A stretch of 5,757 nt of DNA from an uncultured Cocleimonas sp. (lineage in GTDB: Bacteria > Pseudomonadota > Gammaproteobacteria > Thiotrichales > Thiotrichaceae): assembly GCA_937974135.1 (NCBI GenBank), contig CALJIH010000034.1:1-5757 (forward strand), in the 5' to 3' direction. A program made the position numbers and the translations under genes. Below the pieces are notes generated by a model. The model searched no databases. It had not been told where the DNA came from and was given only the letters and a program-made list of their open reading frames with translations. Position 1 is the stretch's first letter, and every line of letters starts with the position of its first letter. Shown in pieces: positions 1 through 5,752 of the stretch.

Positions 1-658
1 TATCACCAATCAACCACGTGGTTTGATAATTGTGTTGCTGCAGCATAACTGCAATAGGTTTTTCCTTAGATAACACAATGGTTAGCCCGACATAGTGATC
101 GAGCTGATGCCAATCTGTATTACTGGCAACAAGTCCCATGGCCAAGCGTTGCCAAGTGGCGATACCTTTAACCAGCCCGCTATGCGCAAAAACCAGATTG
201 TAACTAAGAAAAGTTAAGGGTATTTGTTGTTTATTGTGGACTAGCTGATCTCGATGAATGCGAGCGTATACTGTTGGTGATCCTTTCTTTTTTGATGGTA
301 AATAACGAAATTCAGTTTTCACATTATTTTTATGTTGATTCAATAATTCTTGGGTAACTTGCTTACTGATCAATTTATTATTGATATAGAGTGCTCCGTT
401 AGCAATGTAATCCGCATAAAAATCTATGAAAGACGTTTGCTCCTTTGCCAGAAAGACTCTTGGCTTAAATGATGCTAACAATGCTTGGTCGTGTTCATTT
501 GGCAAAGTCATAGACGGTTGGTTTTTGGCAAAATATTGTTGGAAGCCTGGCATCTGAGTAAAACTTGAATCACTTTTACTACACGCTATTAGTAATGATA
601 AAAGCAAAGCAACGACACAAATACTTATGATATGAATAGATGTAAATTTTTTTCCCAT
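1..658 (-). CDS. Predicted lipoprotein of unknown function, 3' end outside window
   Basis: Reading the minus strand from an ATG at 658, an open frame of about 219 codons continues to the window edge without a stop, so the C-terminus is missing. The N-terminus is a typical lipoprotein signal peptide: Lys3-Lys4, a hydrophobic stretch at about residues 8-24, then a lipobox L-I-A-C with Cys26 as the predicted lipidated residue. Ser at +2 argues for outer-membrane sorting. The mature part is polar and globular-looking, with an IDFYADY segment at about 78-84, a basic KKK patch near 124-126, and a C-terminal part rich in Trp and His (LDHYVGLTIVL, then LQQHN). I do not recognise a named domain. The start has no good Shine-Dalgarno site; a TTG two codons upstream, just after an in-frame stop, is an alternative. 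The exporter gene ends 28 bases upstream in the same direction, so co-transcription is possible. Confidence is high that this is a lipoprotein gene and low for any function. Confidence 0.82.
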   Translation of the reverse strand, partial: MGKKFTSIHIISICVVALLLSLLIACSKSDSSFTQMPGFQQYFAKNQPSMTLPNEHDQALLASFKPRVFLAKEQTSFIDFYADYIANGALYINNKLISKQVTQELLNQHKNNVKTEFRYLPSKKKGSPTVYARIHRDQLVHNKQQIPLTFLSYNLVFAHSGLVKGIATWQRLAMGLVASNTDWHQLDHYVGLTIVLSKEKPIAVMLQQHNYQTTWLIGD

Positions 659-686
659 AGTATTCAATCAATATTTAAGCGATAAG

Positions 687-1292
687 TTAAAAGTGGTCTT
701 TAATCAAACTAAACGAAATAGCCCACATTATACAAGCAATTAAGAAATCCAAAATTTTCCATGATTTTGGGTTTTCAAAAAAGGGTCGTAATATTCTGGC
801 ACCGTATCCTAATGAAAAGAAAAATACGAATGATGCAGTAATTGCACCTAATGCAAATAAGTCTCGCTCAGATGCATATTGCGTTGATACTGAACCGATT
901 AACATTACCGTATCTAAATAGACATGTGGATTTAGCCATGTGAGTGCCAAACAAGTTAAGACGATTTTACTTAGTGCAGAAGGATTTGCATTTGCTGGGT
1001 TAAGTCCATCATTGGCAGTAAAAGCAGATTTGAAATTCATTGCGCCATAGATAAATAAAAAGAGGGCACCACCGTATCTTGCCAAAGGTTCTATCCATGG
1101 AATGGAGGTGATAATAACGGAAAAACCAAAAACACCTAAACCGATTAATATCGCATCGGATAGGGCGCAGATAAAACAGACTATAAAAATATGTTCTTTT
1201 TTTAAACCCTGCCTCAGAACGAATGCGTTCTGTGAACCGATCGCTAAAATTAAACTAAAACCGAGTGAAAAACCCGCCAGCAGACCGCTCAC
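687..1292 (-). CDS. LysE/ArgO family amino-acid exporter
   Basis: This 201-residue inner-membrane protein belongs to the LysE family, whose members export basic amino acids (arginine, lysine) or related compounds. About six hydrophobic segments are visible, at roughly 3-19, 35-61, 71-90, 107-126, 142-165 and 178-197. Two family signatures are present: GSQNAFVLRQG at 19-29, followed by S45-D46 in the next helix, and TWLNPHVYLDTV at 118-129. Both resemble E. coli ArgO closely and the length matches. The start is GTG at 1292: an in-frame stop lies only nine codons upstream with no ATG between, and the N-terminus fits the family. No clear Shine-Dalgarno site precedes it. No ArgP/LysG-type regulator is adjacent. 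The gene is divergent from the hydrolase operon and 28 bases upstream of the lipoprotein gene. The exported substrate is inferred only at family level. Confidence 0.9.
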   Translation of the reverse strand: MSGLLAGFSLGFSLILAIGSQNAFVLRQGLKKEHIFIVCFICALSDAILIGLGVFGFSVIITSIPWIEPLARYGGALFLFIYGAMNFKSAFTANDGLNPANANPSALSKIVLTCLALTWLNPHVYLDTVMLIGSVSTQYASERDLFALGAITASFVFFFSLGYGARILRPFFENPKSWKILDFLIACIMWAISFSLIKDHF

Positions 1293-1391
1293 AAGGAATG
1301 ACTCAATATAACAATATTACTCAAGGTTTTGATCCTGAATTTGTCTATATAAAAACTGGAAAATATAACACTTCTAATCATGGGTAAGGGG

Positions 1392-1417
1392 TTTTTGATA
1401 TATATTTTAATCAAAAA
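1392..1417. promoter_or_regulatory. 8-base perfect inverted repeat, candidate operator
   Basis: TTTTTGAT (1392-1399) is repeated as its exact reverse complement ATCAAAAA (1410-1417) around a 10-base AT spacer. The arms are too AT-rich for a good intrinsic terminator, and the position between divergent genes favours a regulator binding site. The right arm overlaps the A-tract of the first AAAAG-N11-CTTTT element. Function is inferred only from symmetry and location. Confidence 0.4.
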
Positions 1418-1436
1418 AGACACCCCCCCACTTTTT
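1413..1436 (-). repeat. Copy 1 of AAAAG-N11-CTTTT G-rich element
   Basis: On the minus strand this reads A5-G, an 11-base core TGGGGGGGTGT, then C-T6, and it matches the copies at 4726-4752 and 5661-5681. Its orientation is inverted relative to those two. The core carries a run of seven Cs on the plus strand. The element ends 73 bases before the ATG of the operon's first gene, close to the 71 bases seen for copy 3. It may be an operator, since the flanks are symmetrical, or a dispersed repeat. Confidence 0.7.
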
Positions 1437-1509
1437 GCTGTTTTTTCTTCATTCTATATTACACTCAGGTAATAAAAACATTTTTCATAATGTAATTGGA
1501 GTGAAAAAT

Positions 1510-2397
1510 ATGAGCCTCTACAAAGGAATGGATGCGGATACTTTAGAAGCCGAATACCATCTCACTAAACGTCGAGATGCAGATCCCGCGCTTGAAGATT
1601 TTCCAATCGTTGTTGATCGTTGGTTAGCACGCAGCGCACAGCATCGCGAAGCATCAGGTGCGCGCATCGATATTCCTTATGGAAACGGCGAACGTGAAAA
1701 GTTAGATTACTTTTATTCAGGAGACGCAAAAGGCCCCTTACTTTTTTATATACACGGTGGTTATTGGCAACGTGGCGACAAAAGCATGTACAGCTTTGTT
1801 ACCGAAGCGTTTATCAAGCATGGTATTTCTGTTGCTGTGATTAATTACAATTTAACCCCAACAGTACGAATGGGGCAGATTCCCCCACAAATTCGTAAAG
1901 CAGTTGCTTGGTGCTATCACAATTCAAATGATCTTCAATTCGATCGAGATCAGATCCATGTTAGCGGGCATTCCGCAGGCGGGCATTTAACGGCGATGAT
2001 GATGGCTACTGATTGGCCACTATTTGATAATCGTTTACCGATAGATTTAGTCAAAACGGGTATTCCTATTTCTGGAGTGTTTGAGCTAGAGCCGATAGTG
2101 CATACTTCCTTAAACGAAGGTCCACAAATGGATATTGATGAGGCGATTACGGAAAGCCCAACCTTTATCCCCCCGGTGACTAATGCACCACAGCTAGTCG
2201 TTTACGGTGGTGGTGAGAGCGCTGAATTTCATCGTCAATCCAAAGATTACGCAGAAAAATTCAGAACCGCAGAGCGAAAAATGGAAGTGTATGAAGTGCC
2301 CATTTACGATCATTTTGAAGAATTAGAACGTTTAGCGGAAGATGACAGTGTCTTCTTTGAAAAAACACATCAATTAATTACAACGCAACAGTTATAA
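1510..2397 (+). CDS. Alpha/beta hydrolase, kynurenine-formamidase-like (first paralogue)
   Basis: This 295-residue cytoplasmic hydrolase has the alpha/beta fold typical of arylformamidase-like and related small-ester or amide hydrolases. Visible motifs are the oxyanion-hole HGGYW at 82-86, the nucleophile elbow GHSAGG with Ser155, an acid candidate Glu236 in the segment GGGESAEFHRQS (family members usually have Asp or Glu here), and the catalytic His268 in DHFE. There is no signal peptide. I chose ATG 1510 because a GGAG Shine-Dalgarno site lies at 1498-1501 with eight bases of spacing. A longer frame from TTG 1435 would start inside the repeat element and add an atypical N-terminus. It opens a four-gene operon, with the next gene 29 bases downstream. 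No tryptophan-catabolism genes are nearby, so true kynurenine formamidase activity is doubtful. Hydrolysis of an ester or amide intermediate made by the downstream flavoenzyme is an inference. A paralogue lies at 4785-5651. Confidence 0.92.
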   Translation: MSLYKGMDADTLEAEYHLTKRRDADPALEDFPIVVDRWLARSAQHREASGARIDIPYGNGEREKLDYFYSGDAKGPLLFYIHGGYWQRGDKSMYSFVTEAFIKHGISVAVINYNLTPTVRMGQIPPQIRKAVAWCYHNSNDLQFDRDQIHVSGHSAGGHLTAMMMATDWPLFDNRLPIDLVKTGIPISGVFELEPIVHTSLNEGPQMDIDEAITESPTFIPPVTNAPQLVVYGGGESAEFHRQSKDYAEKFRTAERKMEVYEVPIYDHFEELERLAEDDSVFFEKTHQLITTQQL

Positions 2398-2426
2398 ATG
2401 ACCTTGTCATCGATATAGGAAAAACC

Positions 2427-2819
2427 ATGAGCGATAGAAGAGCAGAATTATTAGAAGCAACGGAAAAGTTTGTCTCCGCATTTAATCAAATGCATATAGA
2501 TAAAGTCGTCAAATCATTTGCAGAAGATGGTATTTATGAGGATTCTACTGGTGGACGTCATCAAGGACATCATGCGATTCGTCTTGCATTCGAACCTTTA
2601 GTGGGTGGTGAAAAAGGAAAAATACGTTTTGTCAGTGAAGATTTTTTTGCTGAAGTTGAAACAGGAAAAGTGCTTATCAGTTGGTTTTTAAATATGGAAT
2701 TAGATGACACTGTTTCCGTGATCCGCGGTATTGATGTTCTGCATTTCAACGATGACAATAGCCTTGCAAAAAAAATGGCGTATATGAAAGTCGACAAACC
2801 ACATTTCGAAGAACAGTAG
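2427..2819 (+). CDS. NTF2/SnoaL-like small protein
   Basis: This 130-residue soluble protein has the layout of the NTF2-like superfamily (SnoaL cyclases, ketosteroid isomerases, limonene-epoxide hydrolases): an N-terminal helix with a FVSAFN segment at 15-20, then FAEDGIYED at 31-39, GGRHQGHHAIRLAFEPL at 42-58, and a C-terminal strand pair around GIDVLHFNDDN (101-111) ending in MAYMKVDKP. Length is normal for a single-domain member. An AGGA site at 2417-2420 sits six bases before the ATG. It lies between the hydrolase (29 bases) and the LLM oxidoreductase (18 bases), so it probably acts on the same pathway, for example as an isomerase, cyclase or dehydratase, or as a ligand-binding subunit. 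NTF2-like folds are functionally diverse and I cannot name the reaction. Confidence 0.85.
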   Translation: MSDRRAELLEATEKFVSAFNQMHIDKVVKSFAEDGIYEDSTGGRHQGHHAIRLAFEPLVGGEKGKIRFVSEDFFAEVETGKVLISWFLNMELDDTVSVIRGIDVLHFNDDNSLAKKMAYMKVDKPHFEEQ

Positions 2820-2837
2820 AGTGTTAAGGAATACGTT

Positions 2838-4001
2838 ATGAATAAAATGCGTTTCGACTTTGTGCCATTTTTCAATCCAGGAGAAAACCTTCCTTGGACG
2901 CGTATTATGGAAATGATTCGTGAGCAAACGCTACTCGCAGAGCAGGCTGATTTCACTACGGTCTGGATGACCGAGCATCATTTTGCCCATAACGGTTATC
3001 TCAATGCTTCGCCCAATCCTGTTTTGGTGTGCGCTGATTTAGCTGCGCGAACCAATAAAATCCGTTTAGGACAAGCTCCGATTGTTTTGCCAGATTGGCA
3101 TCCACTGCGCGTTGCTGAAGACGTAGCGATGTTGGATAACCTCTCAGGTGGTCGTGTTGATTTTGGCGTGGGTCGTGGCACTAACGAGCGCGCTTGTTTG
3201 CAATTTAATATGAAGCCCGAGTCGGACAAGCGTAATGATAAAGAAAGCTACGCCTTATTTCGCGAATGTTTAGATATTATCCTCAAAGCATGGACACAAG
3301 ACCCATTTACCTATGAGGGCGAATATTACACATTACCCATGCCAGGGTGGTTTGAAACCAATCGCATGTTTGAACCTTGGGATGAACGTTATCACAAGGA
3401 AGATGGTGAATACAAAGCGATGTATATTCATCCGCGAGTAGTGCAAGCGCCACATCCCCCAGTTTGGATGATGTCGAATGCACCATTTACCTATGAGTTT
3501 GCAGGCAAAGAAGGGCATAACCTTATCGGAATGGCCGGTGCTAAAGGGAATATTAACGCCTGTTGGAATGCCTACAAAAAAGGTGCTGAAGAAGTTGGTC
3601 GTAATGTGGAGTTAGGCGATCATTGTGGCATGTGTACGGTTATTTATGTTGCCGATTCCTTCGAACAAGCGGATAAAGACCTGCGTTCTTCTGTGAACCT
3701 CTATTACGAATTTCTGGCTGGTGCACGCCCCAGTGGTGAATGGATGAAACAGGCTTATTTAGCTAAAGGCGAAGAATTAACTCCAGCAGAAGTAGATGCC
3801 GATTGGTTCGACTTTTTAACTGGGCGCAACATTATTTGGGTGGGTACAGCGGATTATGTCGCTGAACAAATCGAAGAATGGCAAGCTGACTGCAACGTTA
3901 ATCATCTGATGCTGTTACAACAATTTCCGAACTTTCCCTTTGAAAAAATCATGGCAAGTATGGATAAATTCGCAACGCATGTAATGCCGCGTTTTCAATA
4001 G
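2838..4001 (+). CDS. LLM class (luciferase-like) flavin-dependent oxidoreductase
   Basis: This 387-residue protein is a member of the bacterial luciferase-like family, TIM-barrel enzymes that use reduced FMN (or F420 in some taxa) to insert oxygen or transfer hydride. Supporting segments are the N-terminal strand FDFVPFF, a helix with LLAEQADF, the diagnostic WMTEHHF at 43-49, TNKIRLGQAPIVLP at 72-85, HPLRVAEDVAMLDNLSGGR at about 88-106, and VDFGVGRG at 107-114. Near the C-terminus comes the usual GTADYVAEQIEEW segment followed by a VNHLMLL strand. Length is ordinary for the family. AAGGA at 2826-2830 lies seven bases before the ATG. It is the third gene of the operon. No flavin reductase gene is in the window, so if it is a two-component monooxygenase its reduced flavin must come from elsewhere. 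The substrate is unknown; its neighbours suggest oxygenation of a small organic compound. Confidence 0.93.
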   Translation: MNKMRFDFVPFFNPGENLPWTRIMEMIREQTLLAEQADFTTVWMTEHHFAHNGYLNASPNPVLVCADLAARTNKIRLGQAPIVLPDWHPLRVAEDVAMLDNLSGGRVDFGVGRGTNERACLQFNMKPESDKRNDKESYALFRECLDIILKAWTQDPFTYEGEYYTLPMPGWFETNRMFEPWDERYHKEDGEYKAMYIHPRVVQAPHPPVWMMSNAPFTYEFAGKEGHNLIGMAGAKGNINACWNAYKKGAEEVGRNVELGDHCGMCTVIYVADSFEQADKDLRSSVNLYYEFLAGARPSGEWMKQAYLAKGEELTPAEVDADWFDFLTGRNIIWVGTADYVAEQIEEWQADCNVNHLMLLQQFPNFPFEKIMASMDKFATHVMPRFQ

Positions 4002-4009
4002 GACTTAAC

Positions 4010-4675
4010 ATGATGTTAGAGATTTACGGCAGAAAAAACTCAAACCAAGTGATCAACGTAATGTGGGCCGTAGGTGAAATGGGTTTAGAGCATATGCGGC
4101 ATAATGTGACTGGCTCTTTTGGAGGTGAAGATACGGAAGCATTTGGCAAAATGAATCCCAATCGACTGGTACCTGTGATTGATGATAATGGTTTTGTGCT
4201 GTGGGAATCCTATGCAATTATTCGCTATCTGACACGTCGCTATGGTTATGACAGCTTATGGCCTGGTGATCCGCAGCAAGCCGCCATTGCGGATCAATGG
4301 ATGGAATGGACCAATAGCTTGGTGATGCCGACATTTTTTCCAATATTCTGGCAGTTAGTACGAACCCCAAAAGATCAGCGTGATTACGATAAGGTCGCTG
4401 AAATGGCAAATGCTACGGGTCAGTTATTGCAAATCGCTGAAAAACAACTCGAAGGTAAAACCTATATTACTGGAGACAGTCTTACTTTTGGTGATATTCC
4501 ACTCGGTGCTTTAATGTTCAAATATTACACTTTAGATATCGAGCGACCATCACTACCGAATATCGAAGCTTGGTACGCGAGATTACAAGAACGCCAAGCC
4601 TATCAAGAACATTGTATGGGTGCGTTTGGGACTTCGCCTGAGGAATGGTTGGCATTGGAAAAAGCTGGTGCTTGA
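4010..4675 (+). CDS. Glutathione S-transferase family protein
   Basis: This 221-residue cytosolic GST has an N-terminal thioredoxin-like domain (about 1-80) and an all-helical C-terminal domain (about 88-210). Visible landmarks are YGRKNSNQ at 6-13, where Ser11 is the likely catalytic or glutathione-activating residue, NPNRLVPVI at 49-57 with the cis-Pro at 55, the glutathione-binding pair Glu66-Ser67 in ESYAIIRYL, and the N-capping box LTFGD at 158-162 that folds the C-terminal domain. The AGGA ribosome site (4000-4003) overlaps the stop codon of the preceding gene and lies six bases before ATG 4010. ATG 4013 is an equally usable start. Only eight bases separate it from the LLM gene, strong evidence of co-transcription. 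In this setting it may remove or isomerise a reactive pathway product using glutathione, which is inference. Confidence 0.93.
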   Translation: MMLEIYGRKNSNQVINVMWAVGEMGLEHMRHNVTGSFGGEDTEAFGKMNPNRLVPVIDDNGFVLWESYAIIRYLTRRYGYDSLWPGDPQQAAIADQWMEWTNSLVMPTFFPIFWQLVRTPKDQRDYDKVAEMANATGQLLQIAEKQLEGKTYITGDSLTFGDIPLGALMFKYYTLDIERPSLPNIEAWYARLQERQAYQEHCMGAFGTSPEEWLALEKAGA

Positions 4676-4684
4676 TTATTTATT

Positions 4685-4703
4685 CCTCTCATTGGCAAAG
4701 AGG
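4685..4703 (+). other. Weak hairpin after the operon
   Basis: CCTCT (4685-4689) and AGAGG (4699-4703) can pair around a nine-base loop, ten bases after the GST stop codon. The sequence that follows is purine-rich and has no T-tract, so it does not qualify as a standard intrinsic terminator. It could be an RNA 3'-end or attenuation structure, or part of a palindromic intergenic repeat. If it does not terminate, the operon would read into the second hydrolase gene. Confidence 0.3.
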
Positions 4704-4725
4704 GATTAGGGGAGATTTGAAAAGG

Positions 4726-4752
4726 CCTAAAAGTAGGGGGGTGTCTTTTAGG
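4726..4752 (+). repeat. Copy 2 of AAAAG-N11-CTTTT element, extended palindrome
   Basis: This is the most symmetrical copy: CCTAAAAG (4726-4733), an 11-base core TAGGGGGGTGT, then CTTTTAGG (4745-4752), a perfect eight-base inverted repeat. It lies 32 bases before the ATG of the second hydrolase, where an RNA polymerase or a ribosome on the leader would meet it. TTTTAGGT at its right side (4746-4753) is repeated directly at 4768-4775, 22 bases further on. It is a probable regulator binding site or leader hairpin; function is not demonstrated. Confidence 0.72.
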
Positions 4753-4784
4753 TATTTATTTAAGATGTTTTAGGTTGTATTCCT

Positions 4785-5651
4785 ATGAACGAGAATGTTT
4801 TCCCCAATATTGATACAGAAGAAATAGAACGACAATATTTTCTGCGAGCCTTACGCCCCGATTACGATACAGTAGTTATTCCCGATTGGCTGAAACGTTC
4901 AGAACGTTTTCTGCAAAACCATCAAGGCACGCTTGATCTTGCTTATGGAAATGCTGAACGAAACCACCTCGACTTCTTCCCCGCCCCCATCGAAAATAAT
5001 AATGGAGACTTTGTTCTATACATTCACGGTGGCTATTGGCAACGTGGTGATAAATCAGTGTATAGCTTTTTGGCAGAAGGGTTTTTAGAGCGTGGTATTA
5101 GTGTTGCTTTGATCAATTATCCAATGTGTCCAAACATTGCTTTCTCTAAAATTGCAAATCATGTCCAGCAAGCTGTGAAATGGCTTTGGGAGCAAGCCGA
5201 TGATCTTGGCTTTAATCGAGACAAACTCAATGTGATGGGGCATTCTGCGGGTGCTCATTTAACCGTTGAGATGCTGCAAAGCGATTGGACAAGTATAGGT
5301 TTGCCTGCAAATATAATTCGATCTGGAATTGCATTATCTGGCTTATACGATTTAGAACCACTGCTGCAATGTTCAGAAAATGAGAGGCTTAAACTTGATA
5401 TGGATGAAGTCAATAGCGCCAGCCCAATGAAGCAGAATCCAGATTCTTTGGCACCTTTATTACTTGGTTATGGCATGAATGAACCGCCAGACATGCACCG
5501 TCAATCGATACAATACTTCGATACCTTTAAGGATAAGAGTTCACGCATGGAATGTTTAGCAATACCAGATGCAGATCATTTTGATGTGGTGAATGTGTTA
5601 GGTGATGAGAATAGCGATTTATTTGAGCAAACCTTGAGTTTTATTGTGTAG
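4785..5651 (+). CDS. Alpha/beta hydrolase, kynurenine-formamidase-like (second paralogue)
   Basis: This 288-residue hydrolase is plainly paralogous to the operon's first gene. Shared features include the identical 13-residue stretch YIHGGYWQRGDKS around the oxyanion hole (HGGYW at 81-85), the nucleophile elbow GHSAGA with Ser154, LEPL-type and LDMDE-type segments, Glu233 in GMNEPPDMHRQS as acid candidate, and His265 in ADHFD. The catalytic set is therefore complete, and the gene shows no sign of decay. There is no signal peptide, so it is cytoplasmic. ATG 4785 has only a weak TAGG ribosome site (4771-4774, ten bases upstream), suggesting lower or regulated translation. It starts 109 bases after the GST stop and has its own copy of the G-rich palindrome upstream, so it may be a separate unit or a regulated distal gene. 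It probably acts on a related ester or amide; divergence at many other positions suggests a different substrate range. Confidence 0.92.
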   Translation: MNENVFPNIDTEEIERQYFLRALRPDYDTVVIPDWLKRSERFLQNHQGTLDLAYGNAERNHLDFFPAPIENNNGDFVLYIHGGYWQRGDKSVYSFLAEGFLERGISVALINYPMCPNIAFSKIANHVQQAVKWLWEQADDLGFNRDKLNVMGHSAGAHLTVEMLQSDWTSIGLPANIIRSGIALSGLYDLEPLLQCSENERLKLDMDEVNSASPMKQNPDSLAPLLLGYGMNEPPDMHRQSIQYFDTFKDKSSRMECLAIPDADHFDVVNVLGDENSDLFEQTLSFIV

Positions 5652-5660
5652 AAATCCCTC

Positions 5661-5681
5661 AAAAGTAGAGGGGTGTCTTTT
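5661..5681 (+). repeat. Copy 3 of AAAAG-N11-CTTTT element
   Basis: AAAAG (5661-5665), core TAGAGGGGTGT, then CTTTT (5677-5681). It has the same orientation as copy 2 and the same 11-base core length, with the G run broken by one A. It starts ten bases after the second hydrolase's stop codon and ends 71 bases before the next predicted ATG. CCCTC at 5656-5660 can also pair with GAGGG at 5669-5673, an alternative fold not available in the other two copies. Confidence 0.7.
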
Positions 5682-5683
5682 CA

Positions 5684-5710
5684 ATGACAAATCTTCAAGG
5701 TAAAAATAAT
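5684..5710 (+). promoter_or_regulatory. Possible sigma-70-type promoter
   Basis: ATGACA at 5684-5689 matches the -35 consensus at five of six positions, and AATAAT at 5705-5710 matches the -10 at five of six, but the spacer is 15 bases, shorter than ideal. GATAAT at 5722-5727 is another -10 candidate without a partner. The pair would place copy 3 of the G-rich element directly upstream of the -35, a usual place for an activator site. Confidence 0.25.
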
Positions 5711-5752
5711 CAAGAGCAAAAGATAATCCAATTGGTTTACTAAGGAAGAAAA

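Larger units (their letters stand above)
1293..1509. other. Divergent intergenic region with two overlapping palindromes
   Basis: This AT-rich 217-base region lies between the exporter gene (leftward) and the four-gene operon (rightward), so it must hold promoters for both. It contains an 8-base perfect inverted repeat at 1392-1417 and, overlapping it, the first copy of the AAAAG-N11-CTTTT element at 1413-1436. TATATT at 1455-1460 and CATAAT at 1486-1491 resemble -10 boxes for the rightward operon, but I could not pair either with a convincing -35 at normal spacing. No good promoter could be fixed for the leftward genes either. Confidence 0.5.

Noticed and set aside
1102..1311. Plus-strand open frame of 69 codons
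   Set aside because: It lies antisense within the exporter gene; composition (Lys, Pro, Ile rich) is that of a shadow frame and the exporter is well supported.
1435..1509. N-terminal extension of the first hydrolase from TTG 1435
   Set aside because: It would start inside the repeat element, has no ribosome site, and adds a Phe/His-rich stretch foreign to the family. ATG 1510 has a good GGAG site.
1510..2397. Calling the first hydrolase kynB (kynurenine formamidase)
   Set aside because: Fold and motifs fit the wider family, but no tryptophan 2,3-dioxygenase or kynureninase gene is near and a closely similar paralogue is present, so the specific name is not justified.
2570..2956. Minus-strand open frames at 2570-2956 and 2700-2927
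   Set aside because: They run antisense across the NTF2-like and LLM genes, have no family features, and overlap each other.
2996..3518. Minus-strand open frames at 2996-3229 and 3333-3518
   Set aside because: Antisense to the conserved LLM coding sequence, with no recognisable motifs.
4218..4409. Minus-strand open frame within the GST gene
   Set aside because: Shadow of a well-supported coding sequence.
4685..4710. Intrinsic terminator after the GST gene
   Set aside because: A five-base stem is present but no T-tract follows, so it is kept only as a weak hairpin.
1413..5681. The three repeats as a CRISPR array
   Set aside because: Copies are hundreds to thousands of bases apart, differ in orientation and are separated by genes.
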